A stretch of DNA of 64,000 nt from JAPOQD01 sp964620555 (GTDB taxonomy: Bacteria; Pseudomonadota; Gammaproteobacteria; Pseudomonadales; Halieaceae). The position numbers and the translations under genes were made by a program. The stretch is from contig CAZUGZ010000004.1 of NCBI GenBank assembly GCA_964620555.1, positions 8,939-72,938 on the forward strand. Direction: 5' to 3'. The notes below the pieces were generated by a model, which saw only the letters and a program-made list of their open reading frames with translations, was not told the DNA's origin and ran no database searches. Below are positions 51,913-60,796 of this stretch, one piece after another. Within the stretch, counting starts at the first letter, position 1. Every line of letters begins with the position of its first letter.

Positions 51913-53799
51913 CATGTCGGAAAGCGGCGGTTTGTACAACAGGATGCAGTGCGAGGCGTCGCGGCCGCGTCCCACCCGGCCACGCAACTGGTGCAATTGC
52001 GAGAGCCCCATGCGCTCGGCGTTTTCGATCACCATCAGGCTCGCGTTGGGCACGTCCACTCCGACTTCCACCACCGTGGTCGCGACCAGGACATGCAGCC
52101 GGCCCGAACTGAAGTCGCGCATCACGCGATCCTTCTCACCGGAAGCCATGCGCCCGTGAACCAGGCCCACGTTCAGGTCGGGCATGGTGCCGGCCAGTTC
52201 CCGGCCGACTTCGGCAGCCGCCTGGGAGTCGAGATTCTCCGATTCCTCGATGAGCGGGCAGACCCAGTAGGCCTGGCGGCCCGCGGCACAGGCGGCCCGC
52301 ACCCGTTCCACTACCTGCCCGCGGCGACCACTGTCGACCAGCACGGTATGCACCGGGGTCCGGCCCGGCGGCAGTTCATCGATCACCGAACAATCCAGGT
52401 CGGCATAGGCCACCATGGACAGGGTGCGGGGAATGGGAGTGGCGGTCATCACCAGTTGGTGGGGCCGCCCGAGCCCGGATTCGCCCTTGTCCGACAGTCT
52501 GAGCCGCTGGTGGACGCCAAACCGGTGCTGCTCATCGACGATGGCCAGACCCAGGTGACGGAACCGCACATCGTCCTGAAACAGGGCGTGGGTACCCACC
52601 GCCAACATCGCTTCGCCGGCGGCCAGGGCGGTCAGGGTCTGTCGCCGCTGCCGCCCCTTGAGGCGGCCGGTCAGGCACACCAGTCTGATGCCCAAGGGAG
52701 AAAACCAGTCCTGAAAACTGCGCCAGTGCTGTTCGGCGAGGATTTCGGTGGGCGCCATGATGGCCACCTGGAAGCCGGCGGCGATCGCCTGCAGCGCCGC
52801 ACAGGCCGCCACTATGGTCTTGCCGGCGCCGACATCGCCCTGCAGCAGTCGCGACATGGGGACGCCGCTGCCGAGGTCGCGGCCGATGTCCCGCACCACG
52901 CGCTGCTGGGCGGCGGTGAGGTCGAAGGGCTGGCTGCGAATGAATTCCTGCACCGCCGCCAGCCCGCCCGCCATGTTCGGCGCGCCCCGCGCCCGTCGCT
53001 GCCGCCGCAGCGTTTCCAGTGACAGGCGGTGGGCCACCAATTCTTCCAGGGCCAGCCGCAACTGGGCCGGATGGCGGCCGTCGCGGATCTGTTGCAGGGG
53101 CGCCTGGGGAGGGGGGCTGTGCAGGTATCGAACCGCTTCGACCAGAGCGAAACCCGGGCGGCCCTCCTGCCCGGGGAGCAATTCTGCCAGTTCATCCTGC
53201 TCCAGGGTCTGCAGCGCCAATCGGCACAGCTTGCGCATGAAGGACTGACTGATCCCGGCGGTGCCGGGGTAGACCGGGGTCAGGCACTCCTCCACCGGCG
53301 TCGGCTGATCGGCATCCAGGCGCAGGTATTCCGGATGGTACATCTCCAGCCCGGTGGCACCGCGACGCAGTTCACCGTAGCAACGCAATCGCATCCCCTC
53401 GCTCAAATTGTTCTTCTGCGCGGCAGAAAAGTGAAAGAAACGCAGCGTCAGCGCACCGCTGTCGTCCTCCAGCCGGCAAACCAGCGAGCGGCGCCGGCCA
53501 AAGGCGAGCCGCGCACCCTGGATCACCCCTTCCACCAGGGCTTCCATCCCGGCCTGCAGGGAACCCACCGGGGTGACCCGGGTCCGGTCCTGGTAGCGCA
53601 GGGGCATGTGAAACAGCAGGTCCAGGATACTGCTGATCCCCAGTCTTTCCAGTTTTCCCGACAGGCTGGGGCCCACCCCGCGCAAGCAGGTTACCGGTAG
53701 CTGTGCAACTTCCGCATTTTGCGCTTTTTGCGCTTTTTGCGCTTTTTGCGCTTTCGACAACTGGTTTTCCATCTCTGCTAAGCTGTGGAACGCAACCAT
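51913..53799 (-). CDS. recG: RecG helicase, N-terminal fragment (right contig)
   Basis: The first 629 residues of RecG, lacking about 90-95 C-terminal residues. The wedge/OB domain (about 40-200) is followed by helicase domain 1 with LLQGDVGAGKTIVA (Walker A) and AIVDEQHRFGVHQR (Walker B), and domain 2 with ATTVVEVGVDVPNASLM and QLHQLRGRVGRG, ending at the gap. RecG reverses stalled replication forks. The N-terminal tail has a (Lys-Ala-Gln)n run coded by 9-bp tandem repeats. ATG 53799 overlaps the divergent start of the next gene; ATG 53772 (MENQLSKAQ) is an alternative start. Confidence 0.92.
53721..53756. repeat. 9-bp tandem repeat in the recG 5' end
   Basis: Three exact units of GCGCTTTTT (53721-53747) plus a fourth diverged unit (53748-53756). 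On the coding (minus) strand this gives a Lys-Ala-Gln repeat near residues 15-25 of RecG. Because the unit is a multiple of three, copy changes alter length but not frame. Confidence 0.85.
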
Positions 53800-54688
53800 G
53801 GCAACTCAGGGTAACGTTGTACCAGTGACCGTCGCGAAGTTGAAGGGTGGGCCGGTGCTATTGATCGGCTGCGGAGACATTGGCTCGGCTGTCGGGTCGG
53901 GGTTGCGCTCCGTGGGCCGGGAGGTGGTGGGGCTGCGGCGCGGCGCCATGCCCGCCGGCCTGCCCGGACTGGCGGTGGATTATTCCACCGGGGAAATGCG
54001 CTGTCTGGCCGAGTGGGACGGAGATACGGCGCTGTTTACTCCGGTCCCGGCCCACTACAGCGAGGCCGGTTACCGGCGCGGCTACGTCGACTCGGCGGCG
54101 CAGTTGCTGCTGGCCCTGGAGGGAACTGCGCCGCGCCGCATCCTGCTGGTCTCCAGCACCCGGGTGTACGGTGACCAGGGCGGTAACTGGGTGGACGAGA
54201 CCAGCCCGCTCAAGCCTTCCGATTACGCGGGGAAGTTGATTCGGGAGGCGGAGCAAATGCTGTTGCAAAGCCACCACCAGGTCAGCGTCATCCGCTTTGG
54301 CGGCATTTACGGGCGTTGGCCCAGCCGCCTGCTCCAGCGCATTCAGGCGGGCCGGATCCGGCGCCCGGAGCCGGTGGTGTACGGCAACCGCATCCACCGC
54401 CACGATTGCGTTGGCCTGCTGTTGCACCTGCTGGCGAAACTGCGGCGGGGAGAATCCCTGCTGCCCTGCTACCTGGGCGTCGATGATGCGCCGGTGAGTC
54501 TCTGGGAAGTGGAGACCTGGCTGGCATCGCAGTTGCAGGTCCAGACCCGGGCCGAGGAGATTCCGGGCCGGGACGGGGCCGGCAAACGCTGCCGCAACAC
54601 CCGCCTGAAGGAGAGCGGGTACCACTTGCAATATGCGGATTATCGGGCCGGCTACGCGCCGCTGCTGGCCGAACTCACACCGCCATGA
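53798..54688 (+). CDS. NAD-dependent epimerase/dehydratase family protein (YeeZ-like)
   Basis: Extended-SDR-type Rossmann protein of 296 residues. It begins VLLIGCGDIGSAVGSGL, a nucleotide-binding loop of the atypical GxGxxG kind, then shows LLVSSTRVYGDQGGNWVDE and a VIRFGGIYG strand-loop that is standard in this group; the YAGKL site stands in place of Tyr-x-x-x-Lys. The substrate is unknown. Its ATG lies in the palindrome CATG (53797-53800) that also holds a divergent recG start. The 3' end overlaps ridA by 14 bp in convergent orientation. Confidence 0.83.
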   Translation: MATQGNVVPVTVAKLKGGPVLLIGCGDIGSAVGSGLRSVGREVVGLRRGAMPAGLPGLAVDYSTGEMRCLAEWDGDTALFTPVPAHYSEAGYRRGYVDSAAQLLLALEGTAPRRILLVSSTRVYGDQGGNWVDETSPLKPSDYAGKLIREAEQMLLQSHHQVSVIRFGGIYGRWPSRLLQRIQAGRIRRPEPVVYGNRIHRHDCVGLLLHLLAKLRRGESLLPCYLGVDDAPVSLWEVETWLASQLQVQTRAEEIPGRDGAGKRCRNTRLKESGYHLQYADYRAGYAPLLAELTPP

Positions 54689-55058
54689 CCATCTCGATCT
54701 CGATCTGCGCCGCCTTCGGCAGTGCCGCCACCTGCACGCAGGCGCGGGCCGGATAGGGCGGGGAGAAAAATTCGGCCATCACTTCGTTGACCGCGGCAAA
54801 ATCTGCCAGGTCGGTCAGGGATATGTTGATTTTTACGGCGTCGTCCAGGCTGCCGCCCGCGGCATCGGCAATGGCGGCGAGGTTGCTGAATACCCGCCGC
54901 GCCTGGCTGTCGATGTCGCCGGGTACGAGTTCCATGGTCTCCGGATCGAGTGGAATCTGTCCCGAAACCCACACGCTGTTGCCGACCTTGATGGCCTGGG
55001 AGTAGGGTCCAATGGCGGCGGGCGCCGCGCTGCTGGAAATGATGGCGCGATTACTCAT
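54675..55058 (-). CDS. ridA: RidA family reactive intermediate deaminase
   Basis: Trimeric YjgF/YER057c/UK114 protein of 127 residues that hydrolyses enamine/imine intermediates from PLP enzymes. Motifs: AIGPYSQAIKVGNSVWVSGQIP, and PARACVQVAALPKAAQIEIEMVMA at the end, with the Arg that binds the substrate carboxylate. It lies 33 bp downstream of spoT on the same strand, an arrangement also known in pseudomonads. Confidence 0.94.
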   Translation of the reverse strand: MSNRAIISSSAAPAAIGPYSQAIKVGNSVWVSGQIPLDPETMELVPGDIDSQARRVFSNLAAIADAAGGSLDDAVKINISLTDLADFAAVNEVMAEFFSPPYPARACVQVAALPKAAQIEIEMVMAV

Positions 55059-55091
55059 GGAAGATGCTCCCGAAGCTGAGGCCGGAACCGT

Positions 55092-57209
55092 TCAATGGTG
55101 CAGCCGGCTGACCTTGCGCACTTCCTTGACGGTGCGGATGGTTTTCATGATGGCGGCGAGGTGAACCCGGTCTTTTACCGACATCTCCAGGTCCACCAGA
55201 CTGAACAGGTAGTCCTTGTCCTCGCTGCTGATTTTCTCGATGTTGACATCCATGCGGTTGATGCGATTGGCGATCACCGCGATCATGCCACGCCGGTTTT
55301 CCAGCTCGATGCGAAGACCGGCGGAAAAGGTTCCGTCGATCTTCTCGCCCCAGTGCAGGGGCAGGAATCGATCCGGGTTGTTGCGCAATTCCGCCAGGTT
55401 GGGGCAGCCTTCGCGGTGCACCACGACGCCGCGCTCGGAACTGATGTAACCCGCCACGGCATCGCCGGGAAGCGGATAACAGCACTTGGCGTAGTTCACC
55501 ATGACGCCCTCGGTGCCGCGAATGGCCATGGGCTGCGCCGCCATCCCAGCGCCATTGCTCACCTCCGAATCCAGCGACTGCCCCAGCAGTTGCTGGGCGG
55601 CGATGACGGCCACCCGGTTGCCCAGGGCAATGTCTTCCAGCAACTGCTCCAGCTCGGAATAGCTGGTTTTCTGAAAAAACTCCCGCAGTTGCGAATCCCG
55701 CAGCATGTCGATACTGGAATCCAGGCTGTTCAAGGCCTTTTCCAGCAGACGCCGGCCCAGTTCGACGGCATCTTCCCGGCGCTGGTCCTTGAGAAAGTGG
55801 CGAATATTGGTACGCGCCTTGGCGGTCACCGCGAAATTCAGCCAGGAGGGACTGGGGCTCCCCTCGCTGGCGGTCAGGATCTCCACGGTCTGGCCGCTCT
55901 GCACCGGCTCCGACAGCGGGGCCAGGCGGCGATTGATGCGGCAGGCCAGACAATTGTTCCCCACGTCGGTGTGTACCGCGTAGGCGAAATCCACCGCGGT
56001 GGCGCCACGGGGCAGTTCCAGGATGTCGCCCTTGGGGGTAAACACATAGACTTCGTCCGGGAACAGGTCAATCTTCACGCTCTCGATAAATTCCTGGGAA
56101 GTGCCCGCCCGCTGTTGCATTTCCAACAGGCCCTGCACCCACAGCCGGGCACGGGCATGGCTGCCCACACCGTTGTCATTGGTTTTGTACAGCCAGTGCG
56201 CGGCGATGCCCTTGTTGGCCATTTCCTCCATTTCGCGGGTGCGAATCTGTATCTCGATGGGCACCCCATGCATGCCCATCAGCACCGTGTGCAAGGCCTG
56301 GTAGCCGTTGACTTTGGGGATGGCGATGTAGTCCTTGAACCCGCCCGGGACGGGTTTGTACAGGCTGTGAATGCAACCCAGCACCCGATAGCAGCTATCC
56401 GCCGAGTCGACCAGGATGCGAAAAGCGTAAATGTCGGTGATTTCGGCGAAGCTCTTGCGCTTGGATTTCATCTTTTTGTAGATGCTGTACAGGTGCTTTT
56501 CCCGGCCCATCACCTCCGCCTGGTGGCCCTCCTGCTGCAGGCAGGTTTCTATCTGGTGGCTGATCTGTTCCACCAGCTCCCGGTGGTTGCCGCGGGTGCG
56601 GCGCAGGGCGGCGGCGATGCGCCTGGCCCGCATCGGGTACATGGCGTTGAAGCCCAGTTCCTCAAACTCCAGCCGCACCGCGTTCATTCCCAAACGCAGG
56701 GCGATGGGCGCATAGATATCCAGCGTTTCCTTGGCGATGCGACGCCGCTGGTTGGTTTGCAGCACCGAAACGGTGCGCATGTTGTGCAGGCGGTCCGCCA
56801 GTTTGACCAGGATGACCCGGATGTCCTTGGCCATGGCCAGGGCCATCTTCTGGAAATTTTCCGCCTGTTTTTCCGCGTGGGTACTGAATTCGATCTGCGC
56901 CAGCTTGCTCACCCCATCCACCAGCTCCGCCACCGTGTGGCCGAATTGGCTGTCGATGGCCGACTTGTCGATGCTGGTATCCTCGATCACATCGTGCAAC
57001 ATGGCCGCCATCAGGCTCTGGTGGTCCATGTGCATGTCGGCGAGGATGTGCGCCACCGCCAGGGGGTGCGTCACGTACGATTCACCGGTGCGCCGGAATT
57101 GTCCGTGGTGCGCCTGTTCGGCGAAATAATAGGCGCGCCGGACCTGGTTGACCTGATCCGGAGTGAGATAGGTTTGCAGAGTCTGATCGAGGGCGCTGAT
57201 CGTCTGCAT
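55092..57209 (-). CDS. spoT: Bifunctional (p)ppGpp synthetase/hydrolase SpoT
   Basis: Stringent-response enzyme of 705 residues. The HD hydrolase domain (about 40-195) keeps MLHDVIEDTSIDK. The synthetase domain (about 235-350) has EITDIYAFRILVDS and VNGYQALHTVLMG, then IEIQIRTREMEEMANKGIAAHW. At the RFKD-type site it reads PVPGGFKDYIAIPK, with Gly where an Arg is usual. TGS (about 385-445), helical and C-terminal ACT domains (about 630-705) follow. It is encoded after rpoZ with 17 bp between, in the classic gmk-rpoZ-spoT order. Confidence 0.95.
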   Translation of the reverse strand: MQTISALDQTLQTYLTPDQVNQVRRAYYFAEQAHHGQFRRTGESYVTHPLAVAHILADMHMDHQSLMAAMLHDVIEDTSIDKSAIDSQFGHTVAELVDGVSKLAQIEFSTHAEKQAENFQKMALAMAKDIRVILVKLADRLHNMRTVSVLQTNQRRRIAKETLDIYAPIALRLGMNAVRLEFEELGFNAMYPMRARRIAAALRRTRGNHRELVEQISHQIETCLQQEGHQAEVMGREKHLYSIYKKMKSKRKSFAEITDIYAFRILVDSADSCYRVLGCIHSLYKPVPGGFKDYIAIPKVNGYQALHTVLMGMHGVPIEIQIRTREMEEMANKGIAAHWLYKTNDNGVGSHARARLWVQGLLEMQQRAGTSQEFIESVKIDLFPDEVYVFTPKGDILELPRGATAVDFAYAVHTDVGNNCLACRINRRLAPLSEPVQSGQTVEILTASEGSPSPSWLNFAVTAKARTNIRHFLKDQRREDAVELGRRLLEKALNSLDSSIDMLRDSQLREFFQKTSYSELEQLLEDIALGNRVAVIAAQQLLGQSLDSEVSNGAGMAAQPMAIRGTEGVMVNYAKCCYPLPGDAVAGYISSERGVVVHREGCPNLAELRNNPDRFLPLHWGEKIDGTFSAGLRIELENRRGMIAVIANRINRMDVNIEKISSEDKDYLFSLVDLEMSVKDRVHLAAIMKTIRTVKEVRKVSRLHH

Positions 57210-57226
57210 GGCGACAGCGGGCCGGT

Positions 57227-57505
57227 CTAGCCTTCTGCCAGCAGTGAGCCGCCATTCGCCACCTCGTCGAGCAGCGCCTGTTCGGCCTCGGTCAATTCCT
57301 CGTCTTCCAGGGCGTCCATATCGGGGCTCACCAGCCCCTCTGCGATTTCCCGGAGCGCAATAACGGTCGCTTTATCCGACTCTTCCCGCACCATGGGCTC
57401 CTTTCCGCCGGTGGCGATCTGGCGGGCGCGCCGGCTGGCAACCATGACCAATTCAAAACGATTGGCCACGTTTTCGAGGCAATCTTCAACGGTTATGCGT
57501 GCCAT
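57227..57505 (-). CDS. rpoZ: DNA-directed RNA polymerase omega subunit
   Basis: RNA polymerase assembly subunit of 92 residues: ARITVEDCLENVANRFELVM then ASRRARQIATGG, which are the conserved N-terminal segments, and an acidic C-terminal tail. AGGA about 8 bases upstream on the minus strand supports ATG 57505. It lies between gmk (118 bp upstream) and spoT. Confidence 0.96.
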   Translation of the reverse strand: MARITVEDCLENVANRFELVMVASRRARQIATGGKEPMVREESDKATVIALREIAEGLVSPDMDALEDEELTEAEQALLDEVANGGSLLAEG

Positions 57506-57623
57506 AGCTGTTTCCTGTCGTTCTCACCATCATCATCGGAGCACGTTTGCCGTGCCGATCACTAGTGTAGCAGTATTTTGCGAGAATTTGCCGGTAATAA
57601 GCCGCAGTGAACCGCCCCGGCAC

Positions 57624-58241
57624 TCAACCCAGCAGTTCCGCGAGCAGATCGTGCCAGCGGCTGGTCTGCTTTTCCGTACGCAGGCGATGGTTCCGGACTA
57701 TGCAATCCAGGTCGGCCAGGGCCTCCTCGAAATCGTCGTTGACGACGAGAAAATCAGCCTCGTGATAGTGGCGGATCTCTTCCGTGGCCTGGGCCATGCG
57801 CGCCGCGATCACGCTGTCGTCATCCTGGCCGCGAATCTGCAACCGCTCGCGCAGTGCCGCCCGCGAGGGTGGCAGGACAAAAATCGAAATACAGGCCGGC
57901 ACCAGCCGCTTGACCTGGCTGGCGCCCTGCCAGTCGATCTCCAGAATGGCGTCGTGGCCCTGGGCCAGTTGCCGGTCCACCCACTCGCGGGAACTGCCGT
58001 AGTGGTTTCCAAACACCAGCGCCCGCTCCAGAAAAGCCCCCCGGGAGGCCATTGCCTCGAATTCGGCGTCGCTGACGAAGTGGTAGTTCACCCCGTCCCG
58101 TTCCCCGGGCCGCCGGGGGCGGGTGGTGTGGGACACCGATATCCGCAACCCGTCACGGCGCCCGGCGAGAGCGTTCACCAGGCTGGTTTTGCCCGCCCCG
58201 CTGGGGGCGGAGACGGTAAACAGTGTTCCCGGAGTGATCAT
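57624..58241 (-). CDS. gmk: Guanylate kinase
   Basis: Phosphorylates GMP to GDP. From ATG 58241 it has 205 residues, the family length; the frame is open to ATG 58289, which would add 16 residues without homology. P-loop LFTVSAPSGAGKTSLVNAL is followed by SHTTRPRRPGERDGVNYHF (GMP-binding) and AILEIDWQGASQV. The first gene of the gmk-rpoZ-spoT-ridA group, divergent from rph. Confidence 0.94.
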   Translation of the reverse strand: MITPGTLFTVSAPSGAGKTSLVNALAGRRDGLRISVSHTTRPRRPGERDGVNYHFVSDAEFEAMASRGAFLERALVFGNHYGSSREWVDRQLAQGHDAILEIDWQGASQVKRLVPACISIFVLPPSRAALRERLQIRGQDDDSVIAARMAQATEEIRHYHEADFLVVNDDFEEALADLDCIVRNHRLRTEKQTSRWHDLLAELLG

Positions 58242-58348
58242 TCCGGACTGACCTGTGGCTGATTCAGTGCTGACTCGCATCACATTCAAAAACCTTTTTT
58301 CGCAATTGTCGTATACTGAGCACTCCCCACCCAGCCAGAACCACTGCC

Positions 58349-59119
58349 ATGCCCAGAGCCTCTGGACGCTCCTCCGCCACCCTGCGCGAGATCAGCATTG
58401 TACGCGACTTCACCCGTCAGGCGGAGGGCTCGGTGCTGATTTCGGCCGGCGCCACCCGGGTCATCTGCAATGCCAGTGTCGAAGTGGGGGTGCCCCGTTT
58501 TTTGCGCGGCAGCAACCGGGGCTGGATTACCGCCGAGTACGGGATGCTGCCCCGCTCCACCGGCGAGCGCATGGCCCGCGAGGCGCTGCGCGGCAAGCAG
58601 GGGGGCCGCAGTGTCGAAATCCAGCGCCTGATCGGCCGCTCCCTGCGGGCCGCGGTGGACGCCGGGAAGCTGGGCAACCACACCATCATTCTGGATTGTG
58701 ATGTGATTCAGGCGGACGGCGGAACGCGGGCGCTCTCCATTACCGGGGGCTGCGTGGCCCTGGTGGACGCCCTGCGTACCATGCAGCGCCGGCGGCTGAT
58801 CGAGCAGGACCCGTTGCGGCAGATGATCGCCGCCGTATCGGTCGGCATGGTGCAGGGAGCACCGGTGCTGGACCTCGACTATGGCGAAGACTCCCGGGCG
58901 GCCACGGATATGACGGTGGTCATGTCCGAGCAGGGGCAATTCATAGAAGTGCAGGGAACGGCGGAGACCCAGAGCTTCGACCGCGAACAACTGAATGCCA
59001 TGCTGGACCTGGCAAGCGACGGAATTGCCGAGTTGATCAGCGCCCAAAAGCAGGCGCTGGGCTCGATTGCGGGAACCGGGGCGGCGACGCCTTCGATGCG
59101 GGGGGATGCGCCCCAATGA
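58349..59119 (+). CDS. rph: Ribonuclease PH
   Basis: Phosphorolytic 3' exoribonuclease that trims tRNA 3' ends. The protein has 256 residues, a little longer than E. coli (238) through its C-terminal extension. Motifs: GSVLISAGATRVICNASVE, GWITAEYGMLPRSTGERMARE, and DCDVIQADGGTRALSITGG with catalytic aspartates. A TATACT (58312-58317) lies 32 bases before the start. pyrE follows after 31 bp on the same strand. Confidence 0.95.
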   Translation: MPRASGRSSATLREISIVRDFTRQAEGSVLISAGATRVICNASVEVGVPRFLRGSNRGWITAEYGMLPRSTGERMAREALRGKQGGRSVEIQRLIGRSLRAAVDAGKLGNHTIILDCDVIQADGGTRALSITGGCVALVDALRTMQRRRLIEQDPLRQMIAAVSVGMVQGAPVLDLDYGEDSRAATDMTVVMSEQGQFIEVQGTAETQSFDREQLNAMLDLASDGIAELISAQKQALGSIAGTGAATPSMRGDAPQ

Positions 59120-59150
59120 ACGCCGCCGGGGTGATGCAGGAGTGACCCGG

Positions 59151-59801
59151 ATGCAGGGTTATCAACGGACCTTCATTGAACTGGCGCTGCGCTGCGAGGC
59201 CCTGCAGTTCGGCGAATTCACCCTGAAATCGGGGCGGGTCAGCCCCTACTTTTTCAATGCGGGCGCCTTCGGCAGCGGCGCCGCCCTGTCGCAACTGGCC
59301 CAGTGCTACGCCGGCGCGCTGATGGCGTCCGGAATCCGCTTCGATGCGCTGCTGGGGCCGGCCTACAAGGGCATTCCACTGGTGGCGGCGGTAGCGGTCA
59401 GTCTCCACCGCGACCACGGCCTGGACATTCCCTTTGCCTACAATCGCAAGCAGCCCAAGGACCACGGCGAAACCGGGCAACTGGTGGGCGCTCCCCTGCG
59501 CGGCCGGGTGCTGATCGTCGACGATGTGATCACGGCGGGAACCGCCGTGCGCGAGTCCATGAAGCTGGTGCGGGAACAGGGTGCCCGCTGCGTCGGGGTG
59601 GCGGTGGGCCTGGACCGGCAGGAGCGCGGCCGCGGACCGCTGTCGGCCATCCAGGAACTGGAACGGGAGTTCGAGCTGCAAGTGGTCAACATCGTCGGCC
59701 TCACGGAACTGGTCGCCTACCTGCGCGCCGACGGCGCCGCGGACGAGGAGTTGCTGCGTTCCATGGAAGCCTATCGAGCGCGCTACGGCATAGCGCCCTG
59801 A
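59151..59801 (+). CDS. pyrE: Orotate phosphoribosyltransferase
   Basis: Pyrimidine synthesis enzyme that couples orotate to PRPP. The protein has 216 residues from ATG 59151; an open frame upstream overlaps rph. The N-terminal FGEFTLKSGRVSPYFFNAGAF is typical. The PRPP-binding motif is VLIVDDVITAGTAVRE, and the flexible catalytic loop is YNRKQPKDHGETGQLVG. rph-pyrE is a common pair. Convergent with argB, 46 bp between stops. Confidence 0.95.
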   Translation: MQGYQRTFIELALRCEALQFGEFTLKSGRVSPYFFNAGAFGSGAALSQLAQCYAGALMASGIRFDALLGPAYKGIPLVAAVAVSLHRDHGLDIPFAYNRKQPKDHGETGQLVGAPLRGRVLIVDDVITAGTAVRESMKLVREQGARCVGVAVGLDRQERGRGPLSAIQELEREFELQVVNIVGLTELVAYLRADGAADEELLRSMEAYRARYGIAP

Positions 59802-59847
59802 CCCGCAGGGTTCGCCGGTCCCGTACCGCGCCCGCCACGGACCGCGG

Positions 59848-60747
59848 TCAGTGGCGATTGCTGATCAGCGTGCCGACCCCCTCGTCGGTGAACACTTCCA
59901 ACAGCAGGGCGTTGGCAACCCGGCCGTCGATGATGTGGCTGCTCGTGCAACCACTCTTCACGGCGTCCAGCGCGCAGCGGATCTTGGGCAACATGCCGCC
60001 GGAAATGGTGCCGTCTGCGATCAGCTGGTCGACCATGGCGGTGGTCAGCCCGGTGAGAACCTTGCCATCGGGGTCCAGCACCCCGGACACATCGGTCAGC
60101 AGTATCAGTTTCTCCGCCCGCAGCACCTCGGCCAGTTTGCCGGCCACGAGATCGGCATTGATGTTGTAGGAGTTGCCGTCGCGACCGGTGCCGATGGGAG
60201 CAATGACGGGGATAAAGTGGCTGTCGCGAACCACGTCCAGCACTTCGGTGTCGATCTGATCGACCTCGCCGACGTGCCCGATGTCGATGATTTCCGGGAC
60301 CTGCAGGTCGGGGCTGAGGCGCGTTACCGACAGCTTGCGGGCGCGTATCAGACCGCCATCCTTGCCGGTGAGGCCGATTGCCTTGCCGCCATGGGCATTG
60401 ATTCGGGACACGATCTCCTTGTTGACGCTGGCCCCCAGCACCATTTCCACCACGTCCATGGTGGCGCTGTCAGTGACCCTCATACCGTCGACGAATTCGG
60501 TGGGGATGTTGAGTTTGTCCAGCAGTTCTCCGATCTGGGGGCCACCCCCGTGTACCACGATCGGATTGACCCCCACCAGCTTCAGCAACACCACGTCGCG
60601 GGCGAAACTGTCCCGCAGCAGTGGGTCCACCATCGCACTTCCACCGTATTTGACGATGACGGTCGCACCGGTAAAGCGCTGGATATAGGGCAGCGCCTCA
60701 CCGAGAACCTTGGCTATATTGCGCGCTTGGGCGTGCTTGAGTGACAT
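59848..60747 (-). CDS. argB: Acetylglutamate kinase
   Basis: Arginine synthesis enzyme that phosphorylates N-acetylglutamate. The protein has 299 residues from ATG 60747 (a longer open frame to 60822 is not conserved). Motifs: VIVKYGGSAMVD, VVHGGGPQIGELL, VSRINAHGGKAIGLTGKDGG in pieces, and LLTDVSGVLDPDGKVL. The N-terminal helix before residue 20 is of the kind found in hexameric, arginine-inhibited enzymes. coaBC lies upstream on the same strand, 49 bp away. Confidence 0.95.
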   Translation of the reverse strand: MSLKHAQARNIAKVLGEALPYIQRFTGATVIVKYGGSAMVDPLLRDSFARDVVLLKLVGVNPIVVHGGGPQIGELLDKLNIPTEFVDGMRVTDSATMDVVEMVLGASVNKEIVSRINAHGGKAIGLTGKDGGLIRARKLSVTRLSPDLQVPEIIDIGHVGEVDQIDTEVLDVVRDSHFIPVIAPIGTGRDGNSYNINADLVAGKLAEVLRAEKLILLTDVSGVLDPDGKVLTGLTTAMVDQLIADGTISGGMLPKIRCALDAVKSGCTSSHIIDGRVANALLLEVFTDEGVGTLISNRH

Positions 60748-60796
60748 TTCGGAATCTGCCAAAAGGGCGAAGTCTAACGGGATTGGGCGTGGCCGA

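Noticed and set aside
51790..53799. A continuous reading frame across the N gap
   Set aside because: The gap length is unknown, and the left side is out of frame and repeats the same RecG domain; reading through gives an artificial peptide.
55095..57230. Plus-strand frame of 711 codons
   Set aside because: It lies opposite spoT, whose domains are unambiguous; the translation has antisense composition.
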